DNA of 64,000 nt from Casp-alpha2 sp036337015. GTDB lineage: Bacteria; Pseudomonadota; Alphaproteobacteria; Rhodospirillales; Casp-alpha2. This document shows positions 8,359 through 14,496 of this stretch, piece after piece. A program made the translations under genes and the position numbers. Under the pieces are notes generated by a model, which worked only from the letters and a program-made list of their open reading frames with translations, was not told the origin of the DNA and did no database searches. The stretch lies in assembly GCA_036337015.1 (NCBI GenBank), contig JAYZEZ010000006.1, forward strand, positions 62,001 to 126,000. The letters are read 5' to 3'. The number at the start of each line of letters is the position of its first letter. The first letter of the stretch is position 1.

Positions 8359-8378
8359 GTGTTGTTATAACATAACAC
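8359..8378 (-). promoter_or_regulatory. Zur box upstream of zrgA
   Basis: GTGTTGTTATAACATAACAC on the plus strand, with the perfect 8-base core GTTATAAC (8364-8371) and partial outer symmetry. It matches the alphaproteobacterial Zur operator style (ATGTTATAACAT core). Read on the minus strand, a TTGATC (-35-like) lies 15 bases before the TATAAC inside the box, so a bound repressor would cover the -10 element of the zrgA-cbtBA-ABC operon. Confidence 0.75.
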
Positions 8379-8460
8379 TTTGAGGATCAATACAATACTT
8401 TTAATTAAAATCTTACTCGTGTCTAATTTGTGTGTGGAATATAAAATGAACCTTATATAG

Positions 8461-9132
8461 CTATCGTTCGTAAGGTTCTATTTTTAATCCATTAAGCGTG
8501 TATGCCGTCTCTATTCCAGCGCTGCCATCTATCAATGTAAGCATCTTTTTGTTCGACTTTAAAGATAAAAGACCCGTAATCCAGACTGGTTCATAAATAC
8601 TCTCAAGGATGTGTGCATCTTTTAAGCGAACATAAACAATTTGGTTCGCAGGTGGCGGAGGGACATGTATGCAAGCTCCCACGTACGGAACTAAAAGCAA
8701 CTCTTTAACACCCATATCTTTATGCTCCAGCGGTAAAGCAAAACCAGGAATACGGATAAGCTGACCCTCAAGTTTTTGATTAGTCATTCGATTGCGTTTT
8801 GCAATTTCATCTAGAAACCGATCATATGAAGCTATCAGCTTATCTACAGCTAAGCCTTGGCGAATTAGCTTATAACGAATTTCTACTCCTTCTTCGAAGA
8901 TTTCATCAACTTTGGAGATGATTCTTTGCTGACTCATATTACGAATACTGAAAAGAAATTCTAAGTCTGTACGGTGTTCGAACGAAAGTGTGCCAAAAGG
9001 ATTTTCAATAGGTGCCATCTCTGGTACCAGATTATCCCAATCTACTGTCCGAGGAACTTCAATTGCATGAACTGGTAGGATTATTTTAAAAAAAATAAAA
9101 AGAGTTATGCAAATAACTTTTATCATGCCCAA
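8461..9132 (-). CDS. DUF3299 exported protein (zinc-operon companion)
   Basis: 223 residues beginning with a signal peptide (VICITLFIFFKIILPVHA). The DUF3299 core is clear: RIPGFALPLEHKDMGVKELLLVPYVGACIHVPPPPANQIV, with the GACIHVPPPPANQ motif about residue 150-163 carrying a conserved Cys and His. The function is not established; the family is regularly found with DUF2796 and MacB-like ABC genes in Zur regulons. A 145-base gap separates it from the porin upstream, and the zrgA promoter lies downstream. It may be read through from the porin promoter, although a terminator-like structure lies in between. Confidence 0.88.
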   Translation of the reverse strand: MGMIKVICITLFIFFKIILPVHAIEVPRTVDWDNLVPEMAPIENPFGTLSFEHRTDLEFLFSIRNMSQQRIISKVDEIFEEGVEIRYKLIRQGLAVDKLIASYDRFLDEIAKRNRMTNQKLEGQLIRIPGFALPLEHKDMGVKELLLVPYVGACIHVPPPPANQIVYVRLKDAHILESIYEPVWITGLLSLKSNKKMLTLIDGSAGIETAYTLNGLKIEPYER

Positions 9133-9215
9133 TTCATTGAGGTAGTAAGGCTTTTTTTTTAAAAAGTCCAGCAGTAATAATGAATTCAGCGATATAGCTA
9201 AATTTTAACAATACA

Positions 9216-9268
9216 CTCCCCCGCCCCGATAATTGATTAACTTTATTTCCGGTTTGTGAGCGGGGGAG
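9216..9268 (-). terminator. GC-rich stem after the porin gene
   Basis: CTCCCCCGC (9216-9224) and GCGGGGGAG (9260-9268) are perfect 9-base inverted arms with a 35-base loop, starting about 10 bases after the porin stop. Such a GC block is exceptional in this AT-rich DNA. On the minus strand the second arm is followed by TGTATTGTT and AAAATTT. Likely a terminator or attenuator separating the abundant porin message from the downstream zinc genes. Confidence 0.5.
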
Positions 9269-9278
9269 GAAGACTAAT

Positions 9279-10460
9279 CTAGAATTCTACTGCCATTTTT
9301 AAGGTAAAGGTTGATTTGTCATTGCCCGTACCACCTTCATCTACATCATAATCTTCATCATGAATATATTCTCCGGTAACTGATACGTTGTCCAAAGCTT
9401 GAACTGTAACAGCTGCACCAATACGGGTTTCTGGTAAAGCTACTGCCAGTGCTTCTTCGGAGCCTTGAACAGTAAAAGCTATGGTCGTTTCTTTGCCTTG
9501 AACAGGTATTGTGTAGGCACCTTCAACATTCCAGGTTTCAGGGCTTGCGCCTACACCGTTGAATGCTAATTCTCCTACTTTATAAGTGTCTAGAGCGGCC
9601 ATATAACCTGCATAAAAAGTAAAGGGGCCATTGGTTAGGGATCCATGTACTTCGAAACCTTCTATATAAGAATTAAGTGCAGTGTTTCCTGTAACATTAT
9701 CACCAAGTCCTGATGCATCAGTTATATTGCTAATATAGCCCATGCCTCCAGAAAAATTCATTCCATTTACTTCACTCTCCATACTTGCAGAAAAACCGAA
9801 TTGATCAATTTCGTCTTCATCGCCTGCTTTTTGGGTGTCACCATTATATACATATCCCTCTAACGTGAATTCATCAAATTTATAACCTACAAGGATTGTA
9901 CCTTCAGCAGTTTCCCCTAATGTTTTGGAGAGTGGATCTGAATTCATAGCAGTATCAAATCCACCGAATGGAACTGCAAATTGTCCTGCATTAAGGTATA
10001 ATGGGAATTTTTCTGGATCGCCAATAGAAACTATAGCTTCATCCAGAGTAATATTATTGGAGCCATCTTCATATAATAACTGGATATGTGTGCCTAATAA
10101 ATCATGGGGTTGTGCGTCTACAAATAGTTCTGCCTTTGCTAGAGCTAAATCAGTAGAGTTTACACCAGCATACGTATCACTAGCTGAAGCTTCTATCTCA
10201 AGAGCACCGCCAATGGATAATCCTTTTGGTAATTTGGGCATAGCAATCGATGCAGATTCTGCTTTCTTAGCGGCTGTTTGTGCCTGTGCTTCAGCCTTCA
10301 AAAGTGCAGCCTTTAAAGCATCCAATTGTTTCTGTTGTGCTTCTATCATTTGTAGTAGTTGCTTTGGACTCGGATTGGCCTCAACTGGGAGAGGAGAATA
10401 CACTAGCGCTAATGATGCCAATATTATGCAACTCTGTACCTTAGTTAGAATTTTATTCAT
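9279..10460 (-). CDS. LbtU-family outer-membrane porin
   Basis: 393-residue outer-membrane beta-barrel. It has a signal peptide ending near VEANPSP, a short coiled coil (about residues 33-72, QLLQMIEAQQKQLDALKAALL) expected to trimerise in the periplasm, then alternating amphipathic strands and a C-terminal Phe (TLKMAVEF), the usual barrel-insertion signal. Family landmarks are LYEDGSNNITLDEAIVSIGD and LYLNAGQFAVPFGGFDTAM. LbtU in Legionella imports the siderophore legiobactin, but here a Zur box directly in the promoter suggests a route for zinc or a zinc chelate across the outer membrane. It follows zur on the same strand. Confidence 0.9.
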   Translation of the reverse strand: MNKILTKVQSCIILASLALVYSPLPVEANPSPKQLLQMIEAQQKQLDALKAALLKAEAQAQTAAKKAESASIAMPKLPKGLSIGGALEIEASASDTYAGVNSTDLALAKAELFVDAQPHDLLGTHIQLLYEDGSNNITLDEAIVSIGDPEKFPLYLNAGQFAVPFGGFDTAMNSDPLSKTLGETAEGTILVGYKFDEFTLEGYVYNGDTQKAGDEDEIDQFGFSASMESEVNGMNFSGGMGYISNITDASGLGDNVTGNTALNSYIEGFEVHGSLTNGPFTFYAGYMAALDTYKVGELAFNGVGASPETWNVEGAYTIPVQGKETTIAFTVQGSEEALAVALPETRIGAAVTVQALDNVSVTGEYIHDEDYDVDEGGTGNDKSTFTLKMAVEF

Positions 10461-10481
10461 GATTTACCTATTATAAGTTAT

Positions 10482-10499
10482 GTTATGTTATAACATAGC
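10482..10499 (-). promoter_or_regulatory. Zur box upstream of the porin gene
   Basis: GTTATGTTATAACATAGC, an 18-base inverted repeat with a single mismatched pair around the core GTTATAAC (10487-10494). This is very close to the consensus Zur operator of alphaproteobacteria. It lies 22 bases before the porin ATG and immediately downstream of the -10 element, placing it across the transcription start. Confidence 0.82.
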
Positions 10500-10527
10500 T
10501 TATAAAATCAGGTTCTTTTATAATCAA
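10499..10527 (-). promoter_or_regulatory. Sigma-70 promoter of the porin gene
   Basis: On the minus strand TTGATT (10527-10522) and TATAAG (10504-10499) are separated by exactly 17 bases, close to the sigma-70 consensus. The Zur box begins at the end of the -10 hexamer, so repression by zinc-loaded Zur is the expected control. Confidence 0.6.
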
Positions 10528-10650
10528 GGGTATTTATTTGAAATGATAAATTTTTTTTGAAATTCTAAATCGGTAAACTAATTATAATTATATAGAGGAG
10601 CTTCACAGCTGCCCAAATTTTTTATGAATCGTGAGTTCGGTTTTTATGCT

Positions 10651-11112
10651 TTAATTTTTTAAACAATTATTACACGTCCCCTCAATTTCTAACGAGGTTT
10701 TCTTAGGTATAAAGTCATTTTTATCCAGATTTATTTTAATAGTATCTGATATATTGCTGTCACAATACTCCTCAATTTCACCACAATTACTGCAGATTAA
10801 AAAATAACAGTCATGGTGTTTCAGAGGGTGAGTACATCCTATATATGCATTAAGGCTATTAAGTTTATGAATAAGGCCGTTTTCCAGGAGGAAGTCTAGT
10901 GAACGGTAAACGGTAGTTGGTCTAGCCGAAAACATATATTTTTGGAGCTTATCCAGAAGATCGTAGGCTTTTACTGGTTTATGACTTGCCCAAATCATCT
11001 CTAGTATCGTTCTGCGAATTTCTGTAAATCGAAGACCTTTGTCCTTACAAATAAGATCTGCTTTCATTAATGCATCATCAACACAAGTTTCATGTTTATT
11101 GCATAAAGACAT
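10651..11112 (-). CDS. zur: Zinc uptake regulator Zur (Fur family)
   Basis: Fur-family repressor of 153 residues. The winged helix spans about residues 20-85 (LRFTEIRRTILEMIWASHKPVKAYDLL, ARPTTVYRSLDFLLENGLIHKL) and is followed by the dimerisation/metal domain with HPLKHHDCYFLICSNCGEIEEYC. Two Cys pairs (CSNC and C-terminal CNNC) form the structural zinc site. The Zur subtype rather than Fur or Irr is inferred from the CTHPLKHHD-type metal region, the lack of Fur's usual HHDH run and the matching operators next door. A separate 17-base palindrome precedes it. Confidence 0.88.
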   Translation of the reverse strand: MSLCNKHETCVDDALMKADLICKDKGLRFTEIRRTILEMIWASHKPVKAYDLLDKLQKYMFSARPTTVYRSLDFLLENGLIHKLNSLNAYIGCTHPLKHHDCYFLICSNCGEIEEYCDSNISDTIKINLDKNDFIPKKTSLEIEGTCNNCLKN

Positions 11113-11134
11113 TTCATTACCTTATATATATTCA

Positions 11135-11151
11135 ATGCAATATTATTACAT
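11135..11151 (-). promoter_or_regulatory. Palindrome before zur
   Basis: ATGCAATATTATTACAT is an inverted repeat with seven of eight pairs matching around a central T, 22 bases upstream of the zur start. It has the ATG...CAT ends of a Fur-family site but a longer centre than the two Zur boxes, so autoregulation by Zur or control by another Fur-type protein is only a possibility. Confidence 0.3.
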
Positions 11152-11189
11152 AATTAATCGTAAAAACCTAATCATCTATAAATATATGA

Positions 11190-11519
11190 TTAATCTTTTT
11201 TGAGTTGTTCTCTCCCTTGAGACATATCGTAATCACGAAAAACATCGCCAACGCGTATCCTATAATCAAGAAAAACTCCATCACGGCCTTCTCTTTGAGC
11301 ATTTTGGTGTTCAGGTTTTTGGTACCAACTTTCAACTGCATTTTGGTCACGCCAAAAAGATAAAGATACATACTTTTTCTCATTACTAAGGCTTTGAAAT
11401 CGTTCTATGGAAATAAACCCATCCGTGCTTTCTAGTTCCCCTCGCAAAACCTCCGCTAATTCAAAATACCGATGATTATGCTCAGGATTAATAACTACCT
11501 CAAAAATTACCATGATCAT
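11190..11519 (-). CDS. ABM-domain monooxygenase-like protein
   Basis: Antibiotic biosynthesis monooxygenase (ABM) fold protein, 109 residues, a dimeric alpha-beta barrel. Typical pattern: IFEVVINPEHNHRYFELAEVL, then DGFISIERFQSL, a YVSLSFWRDQNAVESWYQ strand-helix and a PEHQNAQREGRDGVFLDYRIRV end. The EH of the last element is the usual place of the active-site His. ABM proteins range from heme-degrading enzymes to quinone-forming oxygenases and small sensors, so substrate cannot be assigned. There is a second in-frame ATG two codons in. It lies upstream of zur on the same strand, but with no clear operon link. Confidence 0.85.
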   Translation of the reverse strand: MIMVIFEVVINPEHNHRYFELAEVLRGELESTDGFISIERFQSLSNEKKYVSLSFWRDQNAVESWYQKPEHQNAQREGRDGVFLDYRIRVGDVFRDYDMSQGREQLKKD

Positions 11520-11624
11520 TTAATAATCACCCCTTAGCTATATTTGTTCTCACTAATTTCTCGTCAAGATACGTTTCATCATAGACTTTGTGTTTAATAT
11601 CAAATGAATTTGACGTAATTCCCT

Positions 11625-12305
11625 TCACGTCCCCAAGGCCTCTGCCATTTCTGTCAGATTCTTCACCACCAGGTCTGGTTCTTGGCCAAGCTCGTCAAGA
11701 GCCTGACCGTGGCGGCGAACCCAGATCGTCGGGTACCCGTAGTTGGCGGCGCCGATGACATCGAAGGAATTCCCCGACACGAACCCCAACTCTTCGGCTT
11801 CCACGCCGATTTTACGTTGTCCAACTTCGTAGGCGGCGCGGCTAGGTTTATAGACCTTGTAGGGCTCGGCGCTGATTATGTCCTTGAAGTACTCAGCAAT
11901 TCCTGCGTTAGCCTGGCTCTTCTGGATCATCCAGGGCGTTGCCATGGAGAGAACGAAGAGATCGAAGCGCGCTGCGAGTCGGGCCAGCGCCTCGGGCGCT
12001 TCTGAATAAACGGGAAGCCGCGAGTCGGCCTCGATCCACTGGTCACGCAGTGCATCTGAAACCTTGAGGCCCATATCGGCACAGACAAAATTAAAACTGG
12101 CGATGGTCAGCTCGTCCCAAGTGATATGGCGTTCCATCTGGCCCATCTGAAAGCAATAGCGTTGGATCTGGGCGAACCAGAGCTTTGCGAAAGCAGTGCC
12201 GTGGCCGGGGAACCGATCGTCGATCTCGACGGCTAGGGCCTGCTTGTCGGCGATGGTGCCGTAATAATCAAAGGCCAGTGCTTTGACGCGGGTGAAATCC
12301 GTCAT
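11625..12305 (-). CDS. HAD-superfamily haloacid dehalogenase-like hydrolase
   Basis: 226-residue HAD hydrolase of the type II 2-haloacid dehalogenase group. D13 in KALAFDYYGTIAD is the nucleophile with T17; motif II is LSMATPW; the lysine of YKVYKPSRAAYEVG is motif III; SGNSFDVIGAANYGYP gives the Ser-Asn-Asp acid motif. In true L-2-haloacid dehalogenases an Arg in WRxxQLEY near residue 41-45 binds the substrate; here the matching stretch is WFAQIQRY, with Phe at that place. Dehalogenase activity is therefore doubtful and another phospho- or halo-substrate is possible. AAGGAG lies eight bases before the ATG. Codon use is GC-rich, unlike all neighbours, a sign of recent transfer. Confidence 0.9.
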   Translation of the reverse strand: MTDFTRVKALAFDYYGTIADKQALAVEIDDRFPGHGTAFAKLWFAQIQRYCFQMGQMERHITWDELTIASFNFVCADMGLKVSDALRDQWIEADSRLPVYSEAPEALARLAARFDLFVLSMATPWMIQKSQANAGIAEYFKDIISAEPYKVYKPSRAAYEVGQRKIGVEAEELGFVSGNSFDVIGAANYGYPTIWVRRHGQALDELGQEPDLVVKNLTEMAEALGT

Positions 12306-12320
12306 TACAAAGTCTCCTTA

Positions 12321-12467
12321 TCAGCTGCGTTTCTTGTCAACAATCCAAACAAACCCTAGAGCATCCAGTCGCTTGCGACGTTCTGGCGAGAGAGAGTCTT
12401 TGTTATTTCGTTGGTGGCCAACCCATCTGTCACTTGGCCCTTCCCAATTTCCCTTAAACCATTGAAA
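12321..12467 (-). pseudogene. Remnant of a helicase-associated (HA) domain
   Basis: A 48-codon open stretch, too short to be a gene, encodes NWEGPSDRWVGHQR followed by SPERRKRLDALGFVWI and stops just before the HAD gene. This matches the helicase-associated repeat (W...QR...L...R...L..LGF.W) found in large superfamily II helicase-like proteins of mobile or accessory regions. It is preceded in frame by a stop and has no start. It is the 3' scrap of a larger gene lost during or after insertion at tRNA-Pro. Confidence 0.7.
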
Positions 12468-12482
12468 TTAAATAACAAAGAC

Positions 12483-12559
12483 TGGTCGGAGCGATAGGAT
12501 TTGAACCTACGACCCCTTCACCCCCAGTGAAGTGCGCTACCAGGCTGCGCCACGCTCCG
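12483..12559 (-). tRNA. tRNA-Pro(GGG)
   Basis: The minus strand folds as a full cloverleaf of 77 bases with encoded CCA: acceptor CGGAGCG/CGCTCCG with discriminator A, D-arm with GCAGCCTGGTAGC, anticodon stem CTTCA/TGAAG around loop CTGGGGG (anticodon GGG), and T-arm with GGTTCGAATCC. Its place after ihfA and merR is the conserved alphaproteobacterial order. Confidence 0.96.
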
Positions 12560-12661
12560 TCCGTCGTAAAAATTGTTAAGCGACCGAAAGCCTTAATTAT
12601 AAAGAAACAGTTACTATCGAGCAATGAAATGAAGAGGGATAGAATAGGATAAAAAAACTTA

Positions 12662-13099
12662 TTAGTTACAATTATTGTTCAGATCAGTTTGAATTTGTTC
12701 AAGTTCAGAGAGTATTTCCTGCAGTTCTGCCAGATCATAGTTGCTCGATGTTTTTGTTTTTAAAGAAATATTTTGCTTACTAGTACTAGTATTTTCAGGT
12801 AGTTTTCCACCATTTTCACGAATAAGTTTTTGAACACCTTTAATAGTGTAACCATCAAAATAAAGAAGGTTTTGAATTTGCTTTAAACATTCTACGTCTT
12901 TAGGTCGGTAATAACGACGTCCTCCACCTCGCTTCATTGGTTTGACGGCGTCAAATTTGGTTTCCCAAAAGCGTAAGACGTGCTGCGGAAGTCCTAATTG
13001 ACTTGAAACTTCGCTAATAGTTAAGAATGCATTTGATGACTTTTTGGGAGGAACAGAAAAGCTTTTTGAACTGGTAGAGCTTTCATCTTTTTCTGTCAT
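12662..13099 (-). CDS. MerR-family regulator (ihfA-linked)
   Basis: 145-residue MerR-type winged-helix protein. The DNA-binding domain is at about residues 25-95: FLTISEVSSQLGLPQHVLRFWETKF, RGGGRRYYRPKDVECLKQI, and a GYTIKGVQKLIREN helix. The C-terminal part is short and lacks a recognisable ligand or metal motif. The N-terminus is Ser/Lys-rich and disordered. This gene almost always follows ihfA in alphaproteobacteria and precedes tRNA-Pro; its target is not known to me. Here it starts 2 bases after the ihfA stop. Confidence 0.92.
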   Translation of the reverse strand: MTEKDESSTSSKSFSVPPKKSSNAFLTISEVSSQLGLPQHVLRFWETKFDAVKPMKRGGGRRYYRPKDVECLKQIQNLLYFDGYTIKGVQKLIRENGGKLPENTSTSKQNISLKTKTSSNYDLAELQEILSELEQIQTDLNNNCN

Positions 13100-13101
13100 A
13101 T

Positions 13102-13416
13102 TTATTGATCGCTATCGGATTTTATCCGTTCATTAATGCGGCCTTTAAGAACTTGGGATGGACGAAAAACCAATACCTTACGTGGTAAAATTGGAACTTC
13201 CTCTCCTGTTTTTGGATTTCTGCCAATACGTTGACCCTTTTGGCGAACAGAAAAGCTACCAAAGGAAGATATTTTTAAAGTTTCACCTCTCGTTAATGCA
13301 GATGACATCTCAGATAGAACAGATTCAAGAAGATCCCCTGACTCTATTCTAGATAGTCCAACTTCTTCATAGATGGCCTCCCCTAATTGTGCACGTGTTA
13401 AGGTTTTTTCGCTCAT
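13102..13416 (-). CDS. ihfA: Integration host factor subunit alpha
   Basis: 104-residue HU/IHF-family DNA-bending protein. LTRAQLGEAIYEEVGLSR begins the helical dimer part; LKISSFGSFSVRQKGQRIGRNPKTGEEV is the strand-arm segment with the intercalating-proline region, followed by PRKVLVFRPSQVLK. The alpha subunit is assigned by its conserved place after fabH and before the merR gene. It forms a heterodimer with IHF-beta, encoded elsewhere. Confidence 0.95.
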   Translation of the reverse strand: MSEKTLTRAQLGEAIYEEVGLSRIESGDLLESVLSEMSSALTRGETLKISSFGSFSVRQKGQRIGRNPKTGEEVPILPRKVLVFRPSQVLKGRINERIKSDSDQ

Positions 13417-13509
13417 TATTTAGGGACCCTTTTTGGAATCAATAAAAGTAGCCTATCTCTAGGAGTTATATCCGTCAACATCAAAGAGTTCTAGTAATTG
13501 CTTAGAAAA

Positions 13510-14496
13510 TCACCAGCGTACTAGTGAGGCGCCCCATGTTAACCCCCCGCCCATTGCCAGCATTAAAACCAGATCTCCCTTTTTAATACGATCATCTTGA
13601 ACTGCGACATCTAAAGCAAGTGGTATGGATGCAGCAGAAGTATTAGCATGACGATCAACTGTGATAACAATCTTTTCAGGAGGAAGGTTTAATTTTCGTC
13701 TTGTTCCTTCTAGGATGCGTTTGTTGGCTTGGTGAGGAACAACCCAGTCAATGTCGTTTGGGCAAAGTTCATTAGCATTAAGAGCCTCTTCGACAACTGA
13801 AGAGAAATTGTTTACAGCATGACGAAATACTTCTCGTCCATTCATTCGAACATGCCCAACGGTTTGTGTTGAAGATGGACCACCATCCACATAAAGAAGT
13901 TCATTAGTTGAACCATCGGAATGTAAATGAGTCGATAGAATACTTGAAGTTTTTTCATTAGAGTCTTTGCCCGTATCGTATTCAGTCGCAGATAACATAA
14001 TAGCTCCAGCACCATCACCAAAAAGAACGCAAGTTGAGCGGTCTTCCCAATCAAGTATTCGTGAGAAAGTTTCTGCACCGATAAGTAAAACATTTTCACA
14101 TTGGCCACTTTTAATAAAATTATCAGCAACTGATAGGCCGTAAATAAATCCAGAGCAAACTGCTTGGATATCAAATGCAGCTCCTTTATTCATACCCAGG
14201 AGGTGCTGAACTGTTGTTGCAGTTGCCGGAAATGTATTATCAGGTGTCGTTGTTGCTAGGATAATCATATCAACATCTGCTGCTAAAATACCGGAGTGTT
14301 TAAGAGCTTTTTCAGCTGCTTTGAATGCTAAATCAGATGTTAATTCACCATCAGCAGCAAGATATCGCTGTCGAATACCAGTGCGAGATTCAATCCATTC
14401 ATTCGTGGTGTCTATTTTTTCAGTTAAATCAGTATTTGTAACAAGAGTATCGGGTAAATAGGACCCGCAACCAATGATTTCAGATCTTTTTTCCAT
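13510..14496 (-). CDS. fabH: Beta-ketoacyl-ACP synthase III
   Basis: Condenses acetyl-CoA with malonyl-ACP to start type II fatty-acid synthesis. 328 residues, usual length. The catalytic triad is visible: C114 in QAVCSGFIYGL, H255 in VPHQANKR and N285 in DRHANTSAAS. Further landmarks are WIESRTGIRQRY near residue 34-45 and LVLMLAMGGGLTWGASLVRW at the end. The ATG overlaps the plsX stop by one base (TAATG), so translation is coupled to plsX. Confidence 0.97.
   Translation of the reverse strand: MEKRSEIIGCGSYLPDTLVTNTDLTEKIDTTNEWIESRTGIRQRYLAADGELTSDLAFKAAEKALKHSGILAADVDMIILATTTPDNTFPATATTVQHLLGMNKGAAFDIQAVCSGFIYGLSVADNFIKSGQCENVLLIGAETFSRILDWEDRSTCVLFGDGAGAIMLSATEYDTGKDSNEKTSSILSTHLHSDGSTNELLYVDGGPSSTQTVGHVRMNGREVFRHAVNNFSSVVEEALNANELCPNDIDWVVPHQANKRILEGTRRKLNLPPEKIVITVDRHANTSAASIPLALDVAVQDDRIKKGDLVLMLAMGGGLTWGASLVRW

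Larger units (their letters stand above)
11583..12483. mobile_element. GC-rich foreign islet next to tRNA-Pro
   Basis: This stretch holds the HAD hydrolase gene and a helicase-associated-domain scrap. Its base composition is visibly GC-rich, by eye well over 50% in the coding part against mid-30s around it. Its outer edges carry similar sequences in opposite orientation: AGACTTTGTGTTTAATATCA at 11583 (plus strand) and AGTCTTTGTTATTTAATTTC starting at 12483 (minus strand), right after the tRNA CCA end. No integrase or intact transposase remains. I read it as a horizontally acquired fragment inserted at the 3' end of tRNA-Pro, but the boundary repeats are imperfect. Confidence 0.5.

Noticed and set aside
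11168..11383. 71-codon frame overlapping the ABM gene
   Set aside because: Same strand, different frame, and the ABM frame shows clear family motifs.
11520..11624. Direct repeat of the tRNA-Pro 3' end as attachment site
   Set aside because: I looked for a copy of the tRNA 3' sequence on the far side of the islet and found none; only the imperfect inverted motif reported.
12283..12465. 60-codon plus-strand frame near tRNA-Pro
   Set aside because: It is the antisense of the helicase-associated-domain scrap, which reads better on the minus strand.
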